Origin: Armatimonadetes bacterium CG06_land_8_20_14_3_00_66_21 | GTDB lineage: Bacteria > Armatimonadota > Abditibacteriia > CG2-30-66-41 | Reading direction: 5' to 3' | DNA: 64,000 nt | Assembly: GCA_002779825.1 (NCBI GenBank) | Contig: PEVN01000452.1 | Location: 18,371 to 82,370 of the forward strand | Part shown: positions 42,802 to 51,660 of the stretch, piece after piece | Numbering within the stretch: the first letter of the stretch is position 1 | Layout of the letters: the number at the start of each line of letters is the position of its first letter | Notes under the pieces: model-generated | What the model was told of the DNA's origin: nothing | The model's input: only the letters and a program-made list of their open reading frames with translations | Database searches by the model: none | Position numbers and translations under genes: made by a program

Positions 42802-44028
42802 ATGTCGCGTTCCCCAGTTGTCGGCTTGGATGTCGGAACCACCAAGATCTGCACTGTTGTCGCTGAGGTCACTGAACCAGGCGACGCGCAGATCCTTGGG
42901 GTGGGTGTCAGCAGGTCACTGGGGCTGAAGAAGGGCATCGTCGTGGATGTCGAGGACACGGTGCGGTCCATCCGCGCCAGTGTGGCCGAGGCCGAGCGGA
43001 TGGCTGGCACCGAGGTTCGCTCGGTCATCGCGGGAATCACGGGCAGCCATGTGTCCTCGATGAACACGCGCGGGGCGGTAGCAGTGGCGGGTGACGACAA
43101 CGGGATCAGCGGCAGCGACGTTCAGCGCGTGATGGAGGCCGCCAGCGTTGTCGTCATTCCGCCAGATCGCCAGGTCATCCATGCAGTTCCCCGGGGGTTC
43201 ACTGTGGACGGCCAGGACGGCGTGCGGCGCCCCATCGGCATGTTCGGCAGCCGGCTGGAAGTCGAGATGCATCTGGTGACCGGGCTGCGCGCGTTCATCG
43301 ACAATGTCGCCCAGTGCGTCGAAGGTGCGGGGCTGGACCTGGAGCGGCTGGTGATGGAGCCCATCGCCACCGGGGAGGCGGTGGCGACGCCCGCCGAGCT
43401 GGAGCTCGGCGTGGCGATTGTGGACATCGGCGGCGGCACGACAGATGTGGCGCTCTTTGGCGAGGGCAGCATCGGGTACTCGGCTGCGATCCCCATCGCG
43501 GGCAATCATGTGACGTACGACCTGGCCGTCGGTGTTCGCACCCCGACAGAGGAAGCGGAGCGGATCAAGCTGACGCAGGCCACCGTCGCCATCGACACCG
43601 TCGGCAACGAAGAGCACGTCGAGATCAGAGCCCCCGGAAGCGCCGAACGGCGACTCGTCCCCCGTCGCCTGGTTGCGGAGATCGTTCTCTCGCGGCAACG
43701 CGAGCTGCTGGAGTTGGTCAAGTCGGAGCTGACGGCTTCCGGGCTGGTGGACCGGCTCGCGAGTGGCGTAGTGCTGACCGGGGGCGGCGCGCTCCTCCAC
43801 GGGACGCGAAAGCTGGCCGAGCAGGTTCTGGAGCTGCCAGTCCGGATCGGGCTCCCGCTGGACGTGCGGGGCATGTCCTCCTCAGTCAACAGCCCCATCT
43901 TCGCGACGGGAGTCGGTTTGGTGCGGTTCGGCGTTCGGCATCCCGAGACCCGCTCCCAGACCCCGGCACCGGTGGCGTTCGCCCAGAGCGCCTGGGACAG
44001 GCTTCGCGCGCTGTTCAGGATGGGTTGA
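42802..44028 (+). CDS. ftsA: Cell division actin-like protein FtsA
   Basis: An actin-fold ATPase that anchors FtsZ to the membrane. The 408 residues show the phosphate-1 loop VVGLDVGTTKICTVVAEV, subdomain 1C (IRASVAEAERMAGTEVRSVI), phosphate-2 IVDIGGGTTDVALF, the SHS2-like region AIPIAGNHVTYDLAVGVRTP and adenosine loop SGVVLTGGGALLHG. The end SAWDRLRALFRMG is an amphipathic helix suited for membrane binding. It is the last gene of the cluster: no ftsZ follows, and the next features are on the opposite strand. Confidence 0.95.
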   Translation: MSRSPVVGLDVGTTKICTVVAEVTEPGDAQILGVGVSRSLGLKKGIVVDVEDTVRSIRASVAEAERMAGTEVRSVIAGITGSHVSSMNTRGAVAVAGDDNGISGSDVQRVMEAASVVVIPPDRQVIHAVPRGFTVDGQDGVRRPIGMFGSRLEVEMHLVTGLRAFIDNVAQCVEGAGLDLERLVMEPIATGEAVATPAELELGVAIVDIGGGTTDVALFGEGSIGYSAAIPIAGNHVTYDLAVGVRTPTEEAERIKLTQATVAIDTVGNEEHVEIRAPGSAERRLVPRRLVAEIVLSRQRELLELVKSELTASGLVDRLASGVVLTGGGALLHGTRKLAEQVLELPVRIGLPLDVRGMSSSVNSPIFATGVGLVRFGVRHPETRSQTPAPVAFAQSAWDRLRALFRMG

Positions 44029-44049
44029 ATCGGCGCGCGCCCCCCGGGG

Positions 44050-44124
44050 TGGTGGGCCCAGCAGGATTCGAACCTGCGACCAGCCGGTTATGAGCCGGAC
44101 GCTCTACCGCTGAGCTATGGGCCC
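44050..44124 (-). tRNA. tRNA with CAT anticodon (Met, or Ile2 if lysidine-modified)
   Basis: On the minus strand a complete 75-base cloverleaf runs from GGGCCCATAGCTCAGCGGTA to an encoded CCA end. The acceptor stem GGGCCCA pairs with TGGGCCC, the T-arm contains GGTTCGAATCC, and the anticodon loop CTCATAA holds CAT at 44092-44090. It lacks the mismatched 1-72 pair of initiator tRNA, so it is an elongator Met or an Ile tRNA read after lysidine modification; sequence alone does not decide. It lies downstream of rpoD and may be co-transcribed with it. Confidence 0.95.
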
Positions 44125-44212
44125 ACCGAGGTACCCATAGGTAGACCAGCTTACCAGCATTGGCTCCAAGCGGCAAGAGGTTGGGGGGAGGGGCCGGCCG
44201 GGGAGGGGGCGG

Positions 44213-45340
44213 CTAATCGGCCAGATAGTCGCGCAACTCGCTCTGAACGCGTTTGTGCCGCAGTTTGCGCAGCGCCTTGGCCTCGATCTGCCGGACCCGC
44301 TCGCGGGTGAGGCTGAACTTCTGCCCCACTTCCTCGAGCGTCCGCGGGGACCCGTCCGCAAAGCCGAAGCGAAGCTTCAGCACCTCCCGCTCCCGCTCGC
44401 CAAGGGTGTCCAGGATCAACTCAAGTTGCGCTCGGAGCCACTGATTCGACGCCGCGTCCGAAGGCTCCTCGGCGAGGCCGTCGGCGACCACGTCGCTGAG
44501 GCTGCCGGTTTCCCCCTCGCTGAAGGGCTGCTCGAGGGACAGGGGTTCGCTCGTCAGGCGGCGCAGGGCGGCCAGCCGTTCCACCGGCATGTCCAGCTCC
44601 TCGGCAAGCTCCTCGGGCTGGGGCTCGTGACCGAGACGCTGCGATAAGGTCCTGGTGGCGCGGATCAGCTTGCCCAGGGCCTCGGAGATGTGGAGGGGGA
44701 TCCGGATCGTGCGGCTCTGGTCGGCGATGGCGCGGGTGATCGCTTGCCGGATCCACCACGTGGCGTACGTACTGAACCGGTACCCTCTCCGGTAGTCGTA
44801 CTTGCCGACGGCTTTCATCAAGCCGAGATTGCCCTCTTGGATCAAGTCGAGGAACGGCATGGCGGTGCGCTTGCCGTACTTCCGCGCAATGCTCACGACC
44901 AGCCGTAGGTTGGCTTCTGTGAGTTCGCGCCGGGCGGCGTCGTCGTCCTGCTCAACCCGTTTGGCGAGGGCGACCTCTTCTTCCGTGGTGAGCAGCGGTA
45001 CCTGACCGATCCGGTTCAGGTACAGGCGGATCGCGTCCTCCAGCGGGACCGCCTCTTCGGCGGCCAAATCCTCCTGGCGCAGCAGGGAACGACGGTCCGC
45101 CTCCGTGGGCGGGCTGTCGGCGGCTTCAGCCTTGGCGACTCCCTCGGCCTTGTCCACCACACGGACGCCCTCGTTCTCCAGCGCCTCGAAGACTTCCTCG
45201 ATCTCTACGGGATCCCAAGCGACGTCGTCGCGGAGCGCGTCGTTGATCTCCTCATACGTGAGGAAACCTCTGTCCCTTCCCTGGGCAAGCAGAGACTGGG
45301 TTTCAGGAGCGGATAGTAACTCGTCCTTCGGGTTGGACAA
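44213..45340 (-). CDS. rpoD: RNA polymerase primary sigma factor RpoD/SigA
   Basis: Housekeeping sigma-70 factor. From TTG 45340 (after a GGGGAG site) the 375 residues contain a shortened region 1.1 ([20 protein letters not shown]), region 1.2 ([20 protein letters not shown]), region 2 with the invariant [35 protein letters not shown] and [20 protein letters not shown], region 3 and region 4 ([20 protein letters not shown]). There is no large non-conserved insert. A longer frame to 45406 lacks a ribosome site. The 87-base gap from dnaG in the same direction gives the familiar dnaG-rpoD pair. Confidence 0.94.
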   Translation of the reverse strand: MSNPKDELLSAPETQSLLAQGRDRGFLTYEEINDALRDDVAWDPVEIEEVFEALENEGVRVVDKAEGVAKAEAADSPPTEADRRSLLRQEDLAAEEAVPLEDAIRLYLNRIGQVPLLTTEEEVALAKRVEQDDDAARRELTEANLRLVVSIARKYGKRTAMPFLDLIQEGNLGLMKAVGKYDYRRGYRFSTYATWWIRQAITRAIADQSRTIRIPLHISEALGKLIRATRTLSQRLGHEPQPEELAEELDMPVERLAALRRLTSEPLSLEQPFSEGETGSLSDVVADGLAEEPSDAASNQWLRAQLELILDTLGEREREVLKLRFGFADGSPRTLEEVGQKFSLTRERVRQIEAKALRKLRHKRVQSELRDYLAD

Positions 45341-45427
45341 CCGCGTTCTCCCCTTTCGACAGCACCAGGCGCACAGTACAACCTGAGTTCGCGCCCCGCG
45401 AGGCAACAGCGCCCCGGAGCCGAGTCC

Positions 45428-47260
45428 TCACTCACTGTATTTGACGCCCTGGCGGAAATGCCTTGCCAACTCCTGATATTCCTGATGGAGCGGGTCCTCT
45501 CCGCTCAAGGTGCCGGCTGCCAGCCGCGTGTTGACCTCAGCCCGAACTTCCTCCCAGCGCTTCCGGCGAGCCCGGTCGCGGATGAGCTCGATCCGTTCTG
45601 CGAGCCTCGTTTCCGTCGTTGCCATGGCTGGTGGCTCCAGCGCTAACCGGCTGAGCAGTGCTTTCGCCTCGGTGTTCTCCGCGTCGGCGACGACCTTGCC
45701 GACATCAGTCTGCACGAGCCCGCCGAGGTGGGCGAAGAGCGCTGCGGCAGCCGCCCGGCACGTGTCATCAGCCCACTCGTCGAGCGCAAGGTGCTCCTTC
45801 ACGTAGCGGGCGGCTTTGGTCTCGTGCAACATCGCAGAGAGCAGCTCGTGTTCTGCTCGCACGTAGCCGGGGACCGGCCGCGGCCCCTGCGGCCGGAGAG
45901 GGGGCGCTTGTTGCCCGCTCGCCTGGGGTGAGCGCCCTTGCGGTCGGGTGGGTCGCCGCAGCGCCTGCCGCACCTCGTGCCGGATGGCTGCCTCTGCCTG
46001 CTGCACCCGGCCAAGATCGGGGTGACACCAACGCACCGCGAGTCTGCCAATCTGCTCTTCCCGCTCGATCTCGCTGCGGAGATCACACAGGATGGGTACC
46101 ACCTGCCGCACCATCTCGGCGGTGATCTTGGCGGAGCCGGCCGGTTGCTCACGCACGGCGCGGTTGAGGCGGTAGTCGATCAGCGAGACGGCGTCGCGAA
46201 CCGCCTGCTGGAACGCCTCCGGGCCCGCCTCGCGAACCCAGTCATCCGGGTCCTTCCCTGCCGGCATCTCGACGATCCGGACTTTGATCTCCTGTTCCTG
46301 GAAGATAGTCGCCCCTCGCACCACCGCCGCCATGCCGGCGGAGTCGCCGTCGAAGGCGGCCACGATGGTCTTCGCGTAGCGCGCCAGCGTGCTCCCGGAC
46401 CGGGGTGTCACGGCCGTGCCCATGGTTGCGACGGCGTTGGTGATTCCATGTTGGTGGAGGGCGATGGTGTCCATGTACCCCTCGACCAAGATGACCTCTC
46501 CTTGAGCTGAGATGTCGCGCGCCGCCAGGTTGAGGGCGTACAGCAGGTCGCCTTTGCTGAACACCGGGGTCTCGGCGGTATTCACGTATTTTGCCGATTC
46601 GTCCTTCAGTGCGCGCCCACCGAAGCCGACCACGTTCCCTGACACATCCCAGATGGGGAACATCAGCCGGCCGCGGAACCAGTCGAAGTGGCCAGTGCCC
46701 TCTCGCCGACGCGACACAAGTCCGGCCTTCACGCCCTCCTCCGGCGTGACGCGCGCCCGCCGCAGTCGGTTGAGCAGCGCGTCCCAGGAGTCCAGCGAGT
46801 AGCCCAACTGGAAACGTTCCGCCGTTGCGTCGTCGATGCCTCGCCGGGCCAGGTAGGCTCGTGCTCCCGCTGCCTCGGGCGCCTGCCCCAGCGCCTCGTG
46901 GTACCAGCGGGAGACCATGGCGTTGATCTCGAGTATGCGTTCCCGTTCGGACCGCCGCGCGGCGTGGTCGCCCGAGACCTCGAAACGCAGGTTCACCCGC
47001 TCAGCAAGCTTCCGCGCCGCCTGGACAAAGTCCAGTGCATCGTGGCGCATGATGAAGTCGAACACATCCCCGCCGACGTTGCAGCCGAAGCAGTGGAACA
47101 CCTGCTTCTCCCGCGAGACGGTGAAGGAGGGAGTCTTCTCTTTGTGGAACGGGCAAAGCCCCTGGAACTCGCTGCCCGCCCGCTTCAGCGCCACATAGTC
47201 GGAGATGACCTCGACAATGTCGTTGCGTTGCCTGATCTCTTCTTTCTGGTCTGCAGCCAT
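45428..47260 (-). CDS. dnaG: DNA primase DnaG
   Basis: Makes RNA primers for replication. The 610-residue protein starts at ATG 47260 (MAADQKEEIRQRNDIVEVIS) and has an N-terminal zinc finger (CPFHKEKTPSFTVSREKQVF then HCFGC), the RNA-polymerase core (IWDVSGNVVGFGGRAL), a TOPRIM domain (VILVEGYMDTIALHQHG, IVAAFDGDSAGMAA) and a C-terminal helicase-binding region from about 470. The frame is open 88 codons further upstream, but that part is arginine-rich and unlike primase. It is transcribed toward rpoD. Confidence 0.95.
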   Translation of the reverse strand: MAADQKEEIRQRNDIVEVISDYVALKRAGSEFQGLCPFHKEKTPSFTVSREKQVFHCFGCNVGGDVFDFIMRHDALDFVQAARKLAERVNLRFEVSGDHAARRSERERILEINAMVSRWYHEALGQAPEAAGARAYLARRGIDDATAERFQLGYSLDSWDALLNRLRRARVTPEEGVKAGLVSRRREGTGHFDWFRGRLMFPIWDVSGNVVGFGGRALKDESAKYVNTAETPVFSKGDLLYALNLAARDISAQGEVILVEGYMDTIALHQHGITNAVATMGTAVTPRSGSTLARYAKTIVAAFDGDSAGMAAVVRGATIFQEQEIKVRIVEMPAGKDPDDWVREAGPEAFQQAVRDAVSLIDYRLNRAVREQPAGSAKITAEMVRQVVPILCDLRSEIEREEQIGRLAVRWCHPDLGRVQQAEAAIRHEVRQALRRPTRPQGRSPQASGQQAPPLRPQGPRPVPGYVRAEHELLSAMLHETKAARYVKEHLALDEWADDTCRAAAAALFAHLGGLVQTDVGKVVADAENTEAKALLSRLALEPPAMATTETRLAERIELIRDRARRKRWEEVRAEVNTRLAAGTLSGEDPLHQEYQELARHFRQGVKYSE

Positions 47261-47559
47261 GAGGGGTCCCGGGAGCCAAGTGGACCCCGTAGTGTTCGCC
47301 GCCATGCTCATAGGACCTTCTCGGCAGGCTGCGGTCCAGAGCGCTGGGAGTGCTGTGCGAAGCGGCCGAGCGGAAGACGAAGTCAGGCGGAGAGCGGCAC
47401 GAAGCGGGCGCGGCGAGACACTTAGGCCCGAGACTGGCAGCAAAAGACAGGTAGCCTCAACGAGTCGCGAAGAGAGCGAAGCCGCAGGCCAGTATGCCCT
47501 GCGAGTGGAGGGGAGGACGGGCACGTTGGGGATCGCGCCAGCGGCAGGGGAGAGGGCGG
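47261..47559. other. Intergenic region upstream of dnaG
   Basis: No gene is accepted here. The dnaG frame continues through it without primase similarity. I see no clear promoter by eye. Confidence 0.35.
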
Positions 47560-48798
47560 TTAGAAGTTCGTGCGGTAGTAGACCTTGCGCTCGGGGTTGA
47601 AGTGATCGGGATCGCCGAAAATGTTGATCCGGACAACCTTGTGATCCCGCAAGGTGAACATGACGTTGTAGCTGTCGTGGTAATAGAAGATGAACGTTCG
47701 GCGCAACTCGTTTGTAACGGTGCCGAAGCTGACGCTGCCGTTCAGTTGCGCCCCTCCGCCTCCGCTCGAAAAGGTCAGCCCGGTGGCTGCCGCCTGTTGG
47801 GCGCCGCCGCCCTGCGGTCCGCCTCCGCCCATACCCATGCCGGGTCCGCCCATGCCGCCCTCCATGCCGCCGGGTTCACCCATGCCACTGCCGCCGCCCG
47901 GGCCACCCATGCCGCCCCCGGGTCCGCCCATTCCACCGCCGGGTCCACCCATCCCACCGCCAGGTCCACCCATGCCGCCGCCTTCAGCGCCGCCGCCGCC
48001 GCCGCCGCCGGCCCCCATCGCTGCGCCGCCGCCACCGCCGCCGCCGCCGGATACGTAGGTCTGGATGTCGTCTGGAATGCCGTACCGCAGGAACACTCGC
48101 TGGGTGTCATCGCCGAGCCGGACGCAGTGCGCCGGGTCGCCAAGCTGGGTTGCCGCGATCTTGCATTGTGTCCCGGCGACGACGATCTGATCGATGAAGC
48201 CGAGTCGGTCCACAACGAACCCCATCGTATAGGTGTCGCGTTGATAGAGCCACTCGCAGTGGTTCTCATCCACCGCCACCCAGGCTGCCAGAGCCCAGGC
48301 TGGAGCCGGGCCGCCAGCCGAGACGGCCTGCGCCTGACCGCCGCCGCCACCTTCTCCGCCACCGGGTCCGCCCATGCCGCCACCGGGTCCGCCCATGCCG
48401 CCACCGGGTCCGCCCATGCCGCCGCCGGGTCCACCCATCCCGCCGCCCCCACCGGCGCCGCCCATCATCGCGGCCTCGCCGCCGCCCCCGCCGGCGCCGA
48501 CTCCACCGGGAGGCGTCTGCGCCGGAGCCAGACCGCCGCTGCCGACAACGACGGCGGTCGGATTGCCGTGAACACGGAAGAGACAGTACCGCAGCACGTA
48601 GTTGCCGGTTTCGCGGTCCAGCACCTTGTCGCCCAGGGAGACGCCGCAGAGCTGGAACTCGAACGGGTAGCGGACCCAGTGCTTCTGAGGCAGGCCGTCA
48701 GGGCCAATGAGTTGGTGGGCCAGGGTCGGGCCGACGCAAAGGATGAGAGCGGCTGCGGCGATGAACGCGCGCGTTGAGGTGGACTGTCGAGTGGGCAT
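47560..48798 (-). CDS. Secreted glycine-rich protein with two blocks of MGGPGGG heptad repeats
   Basis: A 412-residue exported protein. ATG 48798 gives a clean signal peptide (AFIAAAALILCVGPTLAHQ). Three short folded segments, each a run of strands, are separated by two low-complexity blocks: PFEFQLCGVSLGDKVLD at the start, then VAVDENHCEWLYQRDTYTMG and VRLGDDTQRVFLRYGIPDDI in the middle, and NELRRTFIFYYHDSYNVMFT at the end. The middle part recalls SmpA/BamE-type lipoprotein domains, but weakly. The blocks contain four successive MGGPGGG units each plus poly-glycine. Similar glycine-rich spacers occur in secreted adhesive or matrix proteins. The function is unknown. Confidence 0.75.
   Translation of the reverse strand: MPTRQSTSTRAFIAAAALILCVGPTLAHQLIGPDGLPQKHWVRYPFEFQLCGVSLGDKVLDRETGNYVLRYCLFRVHGNPTAVVVGSGGLAPAQTPPGGVGAGGGGGEAAMMGGAGGGGGMGGPGGGMGGPGGGMGGPGGGMGGPGGGEGGGGGQAQAVSAGGPAPAWALAAWVAVDENHCEWLYQRDTYTMGFVVDRLGFIDQIVVAGTQCKIAATQLGDPAHCVRLGDDTQRVFLRYGIPDDIQTYVSGGGGGGGGAAMGAGGGGGGGAEGGGMGGPGGGMGGPGGGMGGPGGGMGGPGGGSGMGEPGGMEGGMGGPGMGMGGGGPQGGGAQQAAATGLTFSSGGGGAQLNGSVSFGTVTNELRRTFIFYYHDSYNVMFTLRDHKVVRINIFGDPDHFNPERKVYYRTNF
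47808..48051 (-). repeat. Diverged MGGPGGG repeats and poly-glycine (second block)
   Basis: A longer block encoding poly-glycine, four MGGPGGG heptads and irregular GM/GP units. The DNA units differ from each other at synonymous positions, so this block looks older than the other. Confidence 0.8.
48340..48480 (-). repeat. 21-bp tandem repeats encoding MGGPGGG (first block)
   Basis: At least three consecutive 21-bp units (CCACCGGGTCCGCCCATGCC on the plus strand) are identical in DNA, with a fourth diverged, encoding four MGGPGGG heptads. Identity at third positions indicates recent slippage or homogenisation. Confidence 0.85.
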
Positions 48799-48939
48799 CG
48801 TTTGGTTCCTCGCTGTCGGTTCGCCGAAGCCAGGCAGGGAGCCCCACCTGGTTCCGAAAGGCGCTCGGGTGCCACAAACAAAGGACACCCTACAATACCC
48901 GCAGGATAGGCGAGCCAAACAACTCCCGCAGGATCGTTC

Positions 48940-51660
48940 TCACCCGGACTCGGCCGGTACTGAAAGCGCTGTCGTGGTCACAGGATACCTCAATATGCCG
49001 TCGGTCACAACGGCGACTTCAGAGGTGCCCTCTAGCTTGTGGACGCGGGCGCGCACCCGCCCCGCGAATCCGGGCAGTTGGAGACCCGCGCCGGGGGTGT
49101 CTGACCACCAGTACCACCTGCCGCCGAGGCGCACGAGTTCGTAGCAGCCGCCCGACTGGTACACGTTGATCTCGCCGAGTTCGCCCACCCGAAACCGGCA
49201 CGGTCGGTCGGTCGGTCGGCCGTCGGTGCACACCGGCGCGCGGCCGAAGCTGCGGACGACGCCGCGGGCTGTCCCGCCAGCGCCAGGCTGTGTCACCGCC
49301 TGCGCTTCGTTGCGAGCGTCTGTCGCCACCCGGATCAGGAAGTCCGGGGTCGTCTGCAGCGGCTGGCTGGTGAGGCTCAGTGCCAGCGCCACGCCCGGAC
49401 CGCTCAGCCCGGCGACGCGGAGTCCGGACAACTGGCGTTCCGCCGGCTTGAGTGCGCCGGCCACGGCCTGGAATCGTGGTGCGTCCACCGTCAGCAGACC
49501 CTCCGCGCAATGGCGCTCGAGTTCGCCGGTGTCGCTGCAAAACGTCCGCGTGTCGACGCTAACGTGAGAGACCGGAGCGTCGTAGAGCTTGCGGAGGGCG
49601 TCGAGACTCAGGCGGAGGGTGTTCCCCGCGGACAGCGAGTTGAAGGCGAAGCTGCGCGTCTGCGGGTCATACAGCCCATAGGCTTCGCCGGTCTGCTCGC
49701 TGACGCCAATCGGTTCGCAGCCTCGTTGGCGGAGCGCCGCGAGGTCGAAGGGAGGCCAGAGTTGGAGGGTCTTCCGCACGCCGTCGCCGAACAGCAGTCC
49801 GGCGAACGACACTGCCCGGGTGGCGGACTCCTTCGTCGGCAGCGCCAGCGTGGCAACAGAAAGCGGCACCGGCGCGCGGGCGGAGTCTGCCAGGTCGAGG
49901 CTGCGTCCCGCGGCCGACAGCAGGCGGCCGGCGCCGAGAAGACGCCCGGTCCCACTCCTCCCGGAGGCGATGGACAGTCCGCTGCTGGTGGTCCACTCGT
50001 CGTCGTACAGCCGGTTCTGCGTTCGGGTGACCCAGGCCAGGCGGTAGAGCGGGCTGTGGTAGCGGAAGTAGTAGAAGGTATCGACCTGCGAGTAGCAGAC
50101 CTCTGCCGAGCGCCGAGCGGCCGAGACGTCTTGGCGAAGGAACGCAGTCGCGCAAGCGCCGACCAGAGACCAGCGAGCCGGGTCAGCGTGAGCATCGAAG
50201 TAGCTGACGGGGTTAACCGAGTCTTCCGTGCCATAGGTGAACAAGAGCAATGCATCGAGGTCTTGCAGCAAGCCGTACGCTGTGGCCTCGACGATCCCTG
50301 CAGAGCGATACCGGTTCGGCCAGCAGTAGCCCCACTCGCGCACCACCAGCGGCTTTCCCGCCATCCGCGAGAGCGTTACCCAAGGAGCGAAGCCGAACTC
50401 GTCTTCGTTCGCCACGGGGTTGTCGCCGTGGAAGTAGGAGGGGAGCTTCCAGTCCTTGCCGGCGGGCCAGGAAGGATGGTCCTGATAGTAGTTGTTGCCG
50501 ACGAAATCCAGTTCGTCGGCGACGGACTGGAGGTCGGGCATCTGGTGGTTGCTTACCACCGCCGTGAGCGGGACGCTGACGCCAAGCCCGCGCAGGTGCT
50601 GCTTCATCGCGCGGAAGTACTGACGCTGCACCTCGTAGGCGAACAGCGCGCCTTCGTTCTTGCGGACCGGCGACCGGACGGAGGCGGCATACGGCGAGTC
50701 GTTCAGCTCGCCCAGTTCCATTGCCGGCAGTTCGACCGTGCCGCGCTCCAGGCTCTCGTCTGGTCGCAAGGCTTGTTCGCCTCGGAAGTTGGTCCAGCGG
50801 GCGCGGAGGGTTCCGGTGTTCCCGTGGCGTTGGCGCAGGAAGTCATTCCACCGCGCGGCAAGCTGCTCCTGGTACGGCGACACGAGCGTCCGCCACTGGC
50901 TCCGCCTGATGAGGAGACCATTCTCGTCGCAGAGTTCCACCAGCGCCACCGCCGGGTCGTCGGCATACGAGAGGTGCGTGAACGGGTTGACGTGCTCCTT
51001 GAGCAGCTTGGTCGCGTACTCCTTCTGCAGCTCGATGAGGCGCGGGTCGAAGCACGCGTAGGGCTTTGCACCTCGGTCGAGCTTCTCGCCGTTGGGGACC
51101 CCATCGCCCGTCTTGAAGGTGCGGTAGTCCAACAGGTCGAGGTAGGTGTAGATTCCTCGTTCCTTCAGTCTGGCGATCCAGTAGTCGAGTGCGCGGAGGC
51201 GGTCTGGATGGAGGTGCCGAGAGTCGCTCTGGTCGCCGTCGATGACACCGTAGACATCGTCAAAATGGTGCAGCCTGACCATGTTGAGGCCTGCGCGGGC
51301 AAACACGTCAACGACTTGGTCGATGGTGGCGTCGTCCACGAACAAGCTGCGCCCCGCCACATTGATGCCGAAGAACCGCGCCCGGCCGCCCTTCTCAAAG
51401 TAGAAATGGCCGTCTGCCCCCACACGCACGAAGCCGTGCTTCCCGGCGGGTGCGTCCAGCAACTCGGTGAGGTTGGCCAGCGAGGAATAGGGGAACCGGG
51501 CGTACCGGGGATCGAGTACGTTCATGGGCGCGGCCGGCGCGGCAGTGATTCCAGGGCAGCCGAGAGAGAGCGCCAGCCAAACGAGTGACAGGTGCTGGCG
51601 GCTGGCTCTGGTTCGCCCGGTTTGCCGGCCGTATCGCGGCCCGATTGTCTCAGTACTCAT
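48940..51660 (-). CDS. Secreted clan-A glycoside-hydrolase-like protein
   Basis: A 906-residue exported protein. A signal peptide lies at about 20-42 (LSLVWLALSLGCPGITAAPA). About 60-500 is a TIM-barrel of the cellulase/beta-galactosidase superfamily: FFGINVAGRSLF, GLNMVRLHHFDDVYG, LKERGIYTYLDLLDY, then VALVELCDENGL near 240 with a likely acid/base Glu, and KPLVVREWGYCWPN near 440 with a likely nucleophile Glu. The remaining 400 residues are beta-rich accessory domains. Family and substrate are not certain. Its start overlaps the stop of the deacetylase gene by 11 bases (ATGAGTACTGA), so the two are translated together. Confidence 0.82.
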   Translation of the reverse strand: MSTETIGPRYGRQTGRTRASRQHLSLVWLALSLGCPGITAAPAAPMNVLDPRYARFPYSSLANLTELLDAPAGKHGFVRVGADGHFYFEKGGRARFFGINVAGRSLFVDDATIDQVVDVFARAGLNMVRLHHFDDVYGVIDGDQSDSRHLHPDRLRALDYWIARLKERGIYTYLDLLDYRTFKTGDGVPNGEKLDRGAKPYACFDPRLIELQKEYATKLLKEHVNPFTHLSYADDPAVALVELCDENGLLIRRSQWRTLVSPYQEQLAARWNDFLRQRHGNTGTLRARWTNFRGEQALRPDESLERGTVELPAMELGELNDSPYAASVRSPVRKNEGALFAYEVQRQYFRAMKQHLRGLGVSVPLTAVVSNHQMPDLQSVADELDFVGNNYYQDHPSWPAGKDWKLPSYFHGDNPVANEDEFGFAPWVTLSRMAGKPLVVREWGYCWPNRYRSAGIVEATAYGLLQDLDALLLFTYGTEDSVNPVSYFDAHADPARWSLVGACATAFLRQDVSAARRSAEVCYSQVDTFYYFRYHSPLYRLAWVTRTQNRLYDDEWTTSSGLSIASGRSGTGRLLGAGRLLSAAGRSLDLADSARAPVPLSVATLALPTKESATRAVSFAGLLFGDGVRKTLQLWPPFDLAALRQRGCEPIGVSEQTGEAYGLYDPQTRSFAFNSLSAGNTLRLSLDALRKLYDAPVSHVSVDTRTFCSDTGELERHCAEGLLTVDAPRFQAVAGALKPAERQLSGLRVAGLSGPGVALALSLTSQPLQTTPDFLIRVATDARNEAQAVTQPGAGGTARGVVRSFGRAPVCTDGRPTDRPCRFRVGELGEINVYQSGGCYELVRLGGRWYWWSDTPGAGLQLPGFAGRVRARVHKLEGTSEVAVVTDGILRYPVTTTALSVPAESG

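Noticed and set aside
44050-44124. Initiator tRNA-fMet
   Set aside because: The 1-72 positions pair as G-C, whereas bacterial initiators have a mismatch there, so an elongator Met or Ile2 tRNA is preferred.
47808-48480. Repeat blocks as a possible CRISPR array
   Set aside because: The units are 21 bp, contiguous and in frame within a protein gene, with no spacers.
49510-51588. 692-codon plus-strand open frame
   Set aside because: A shadow of the clan-A glycosidase gene on the other strand; no domain pattern or start signal.
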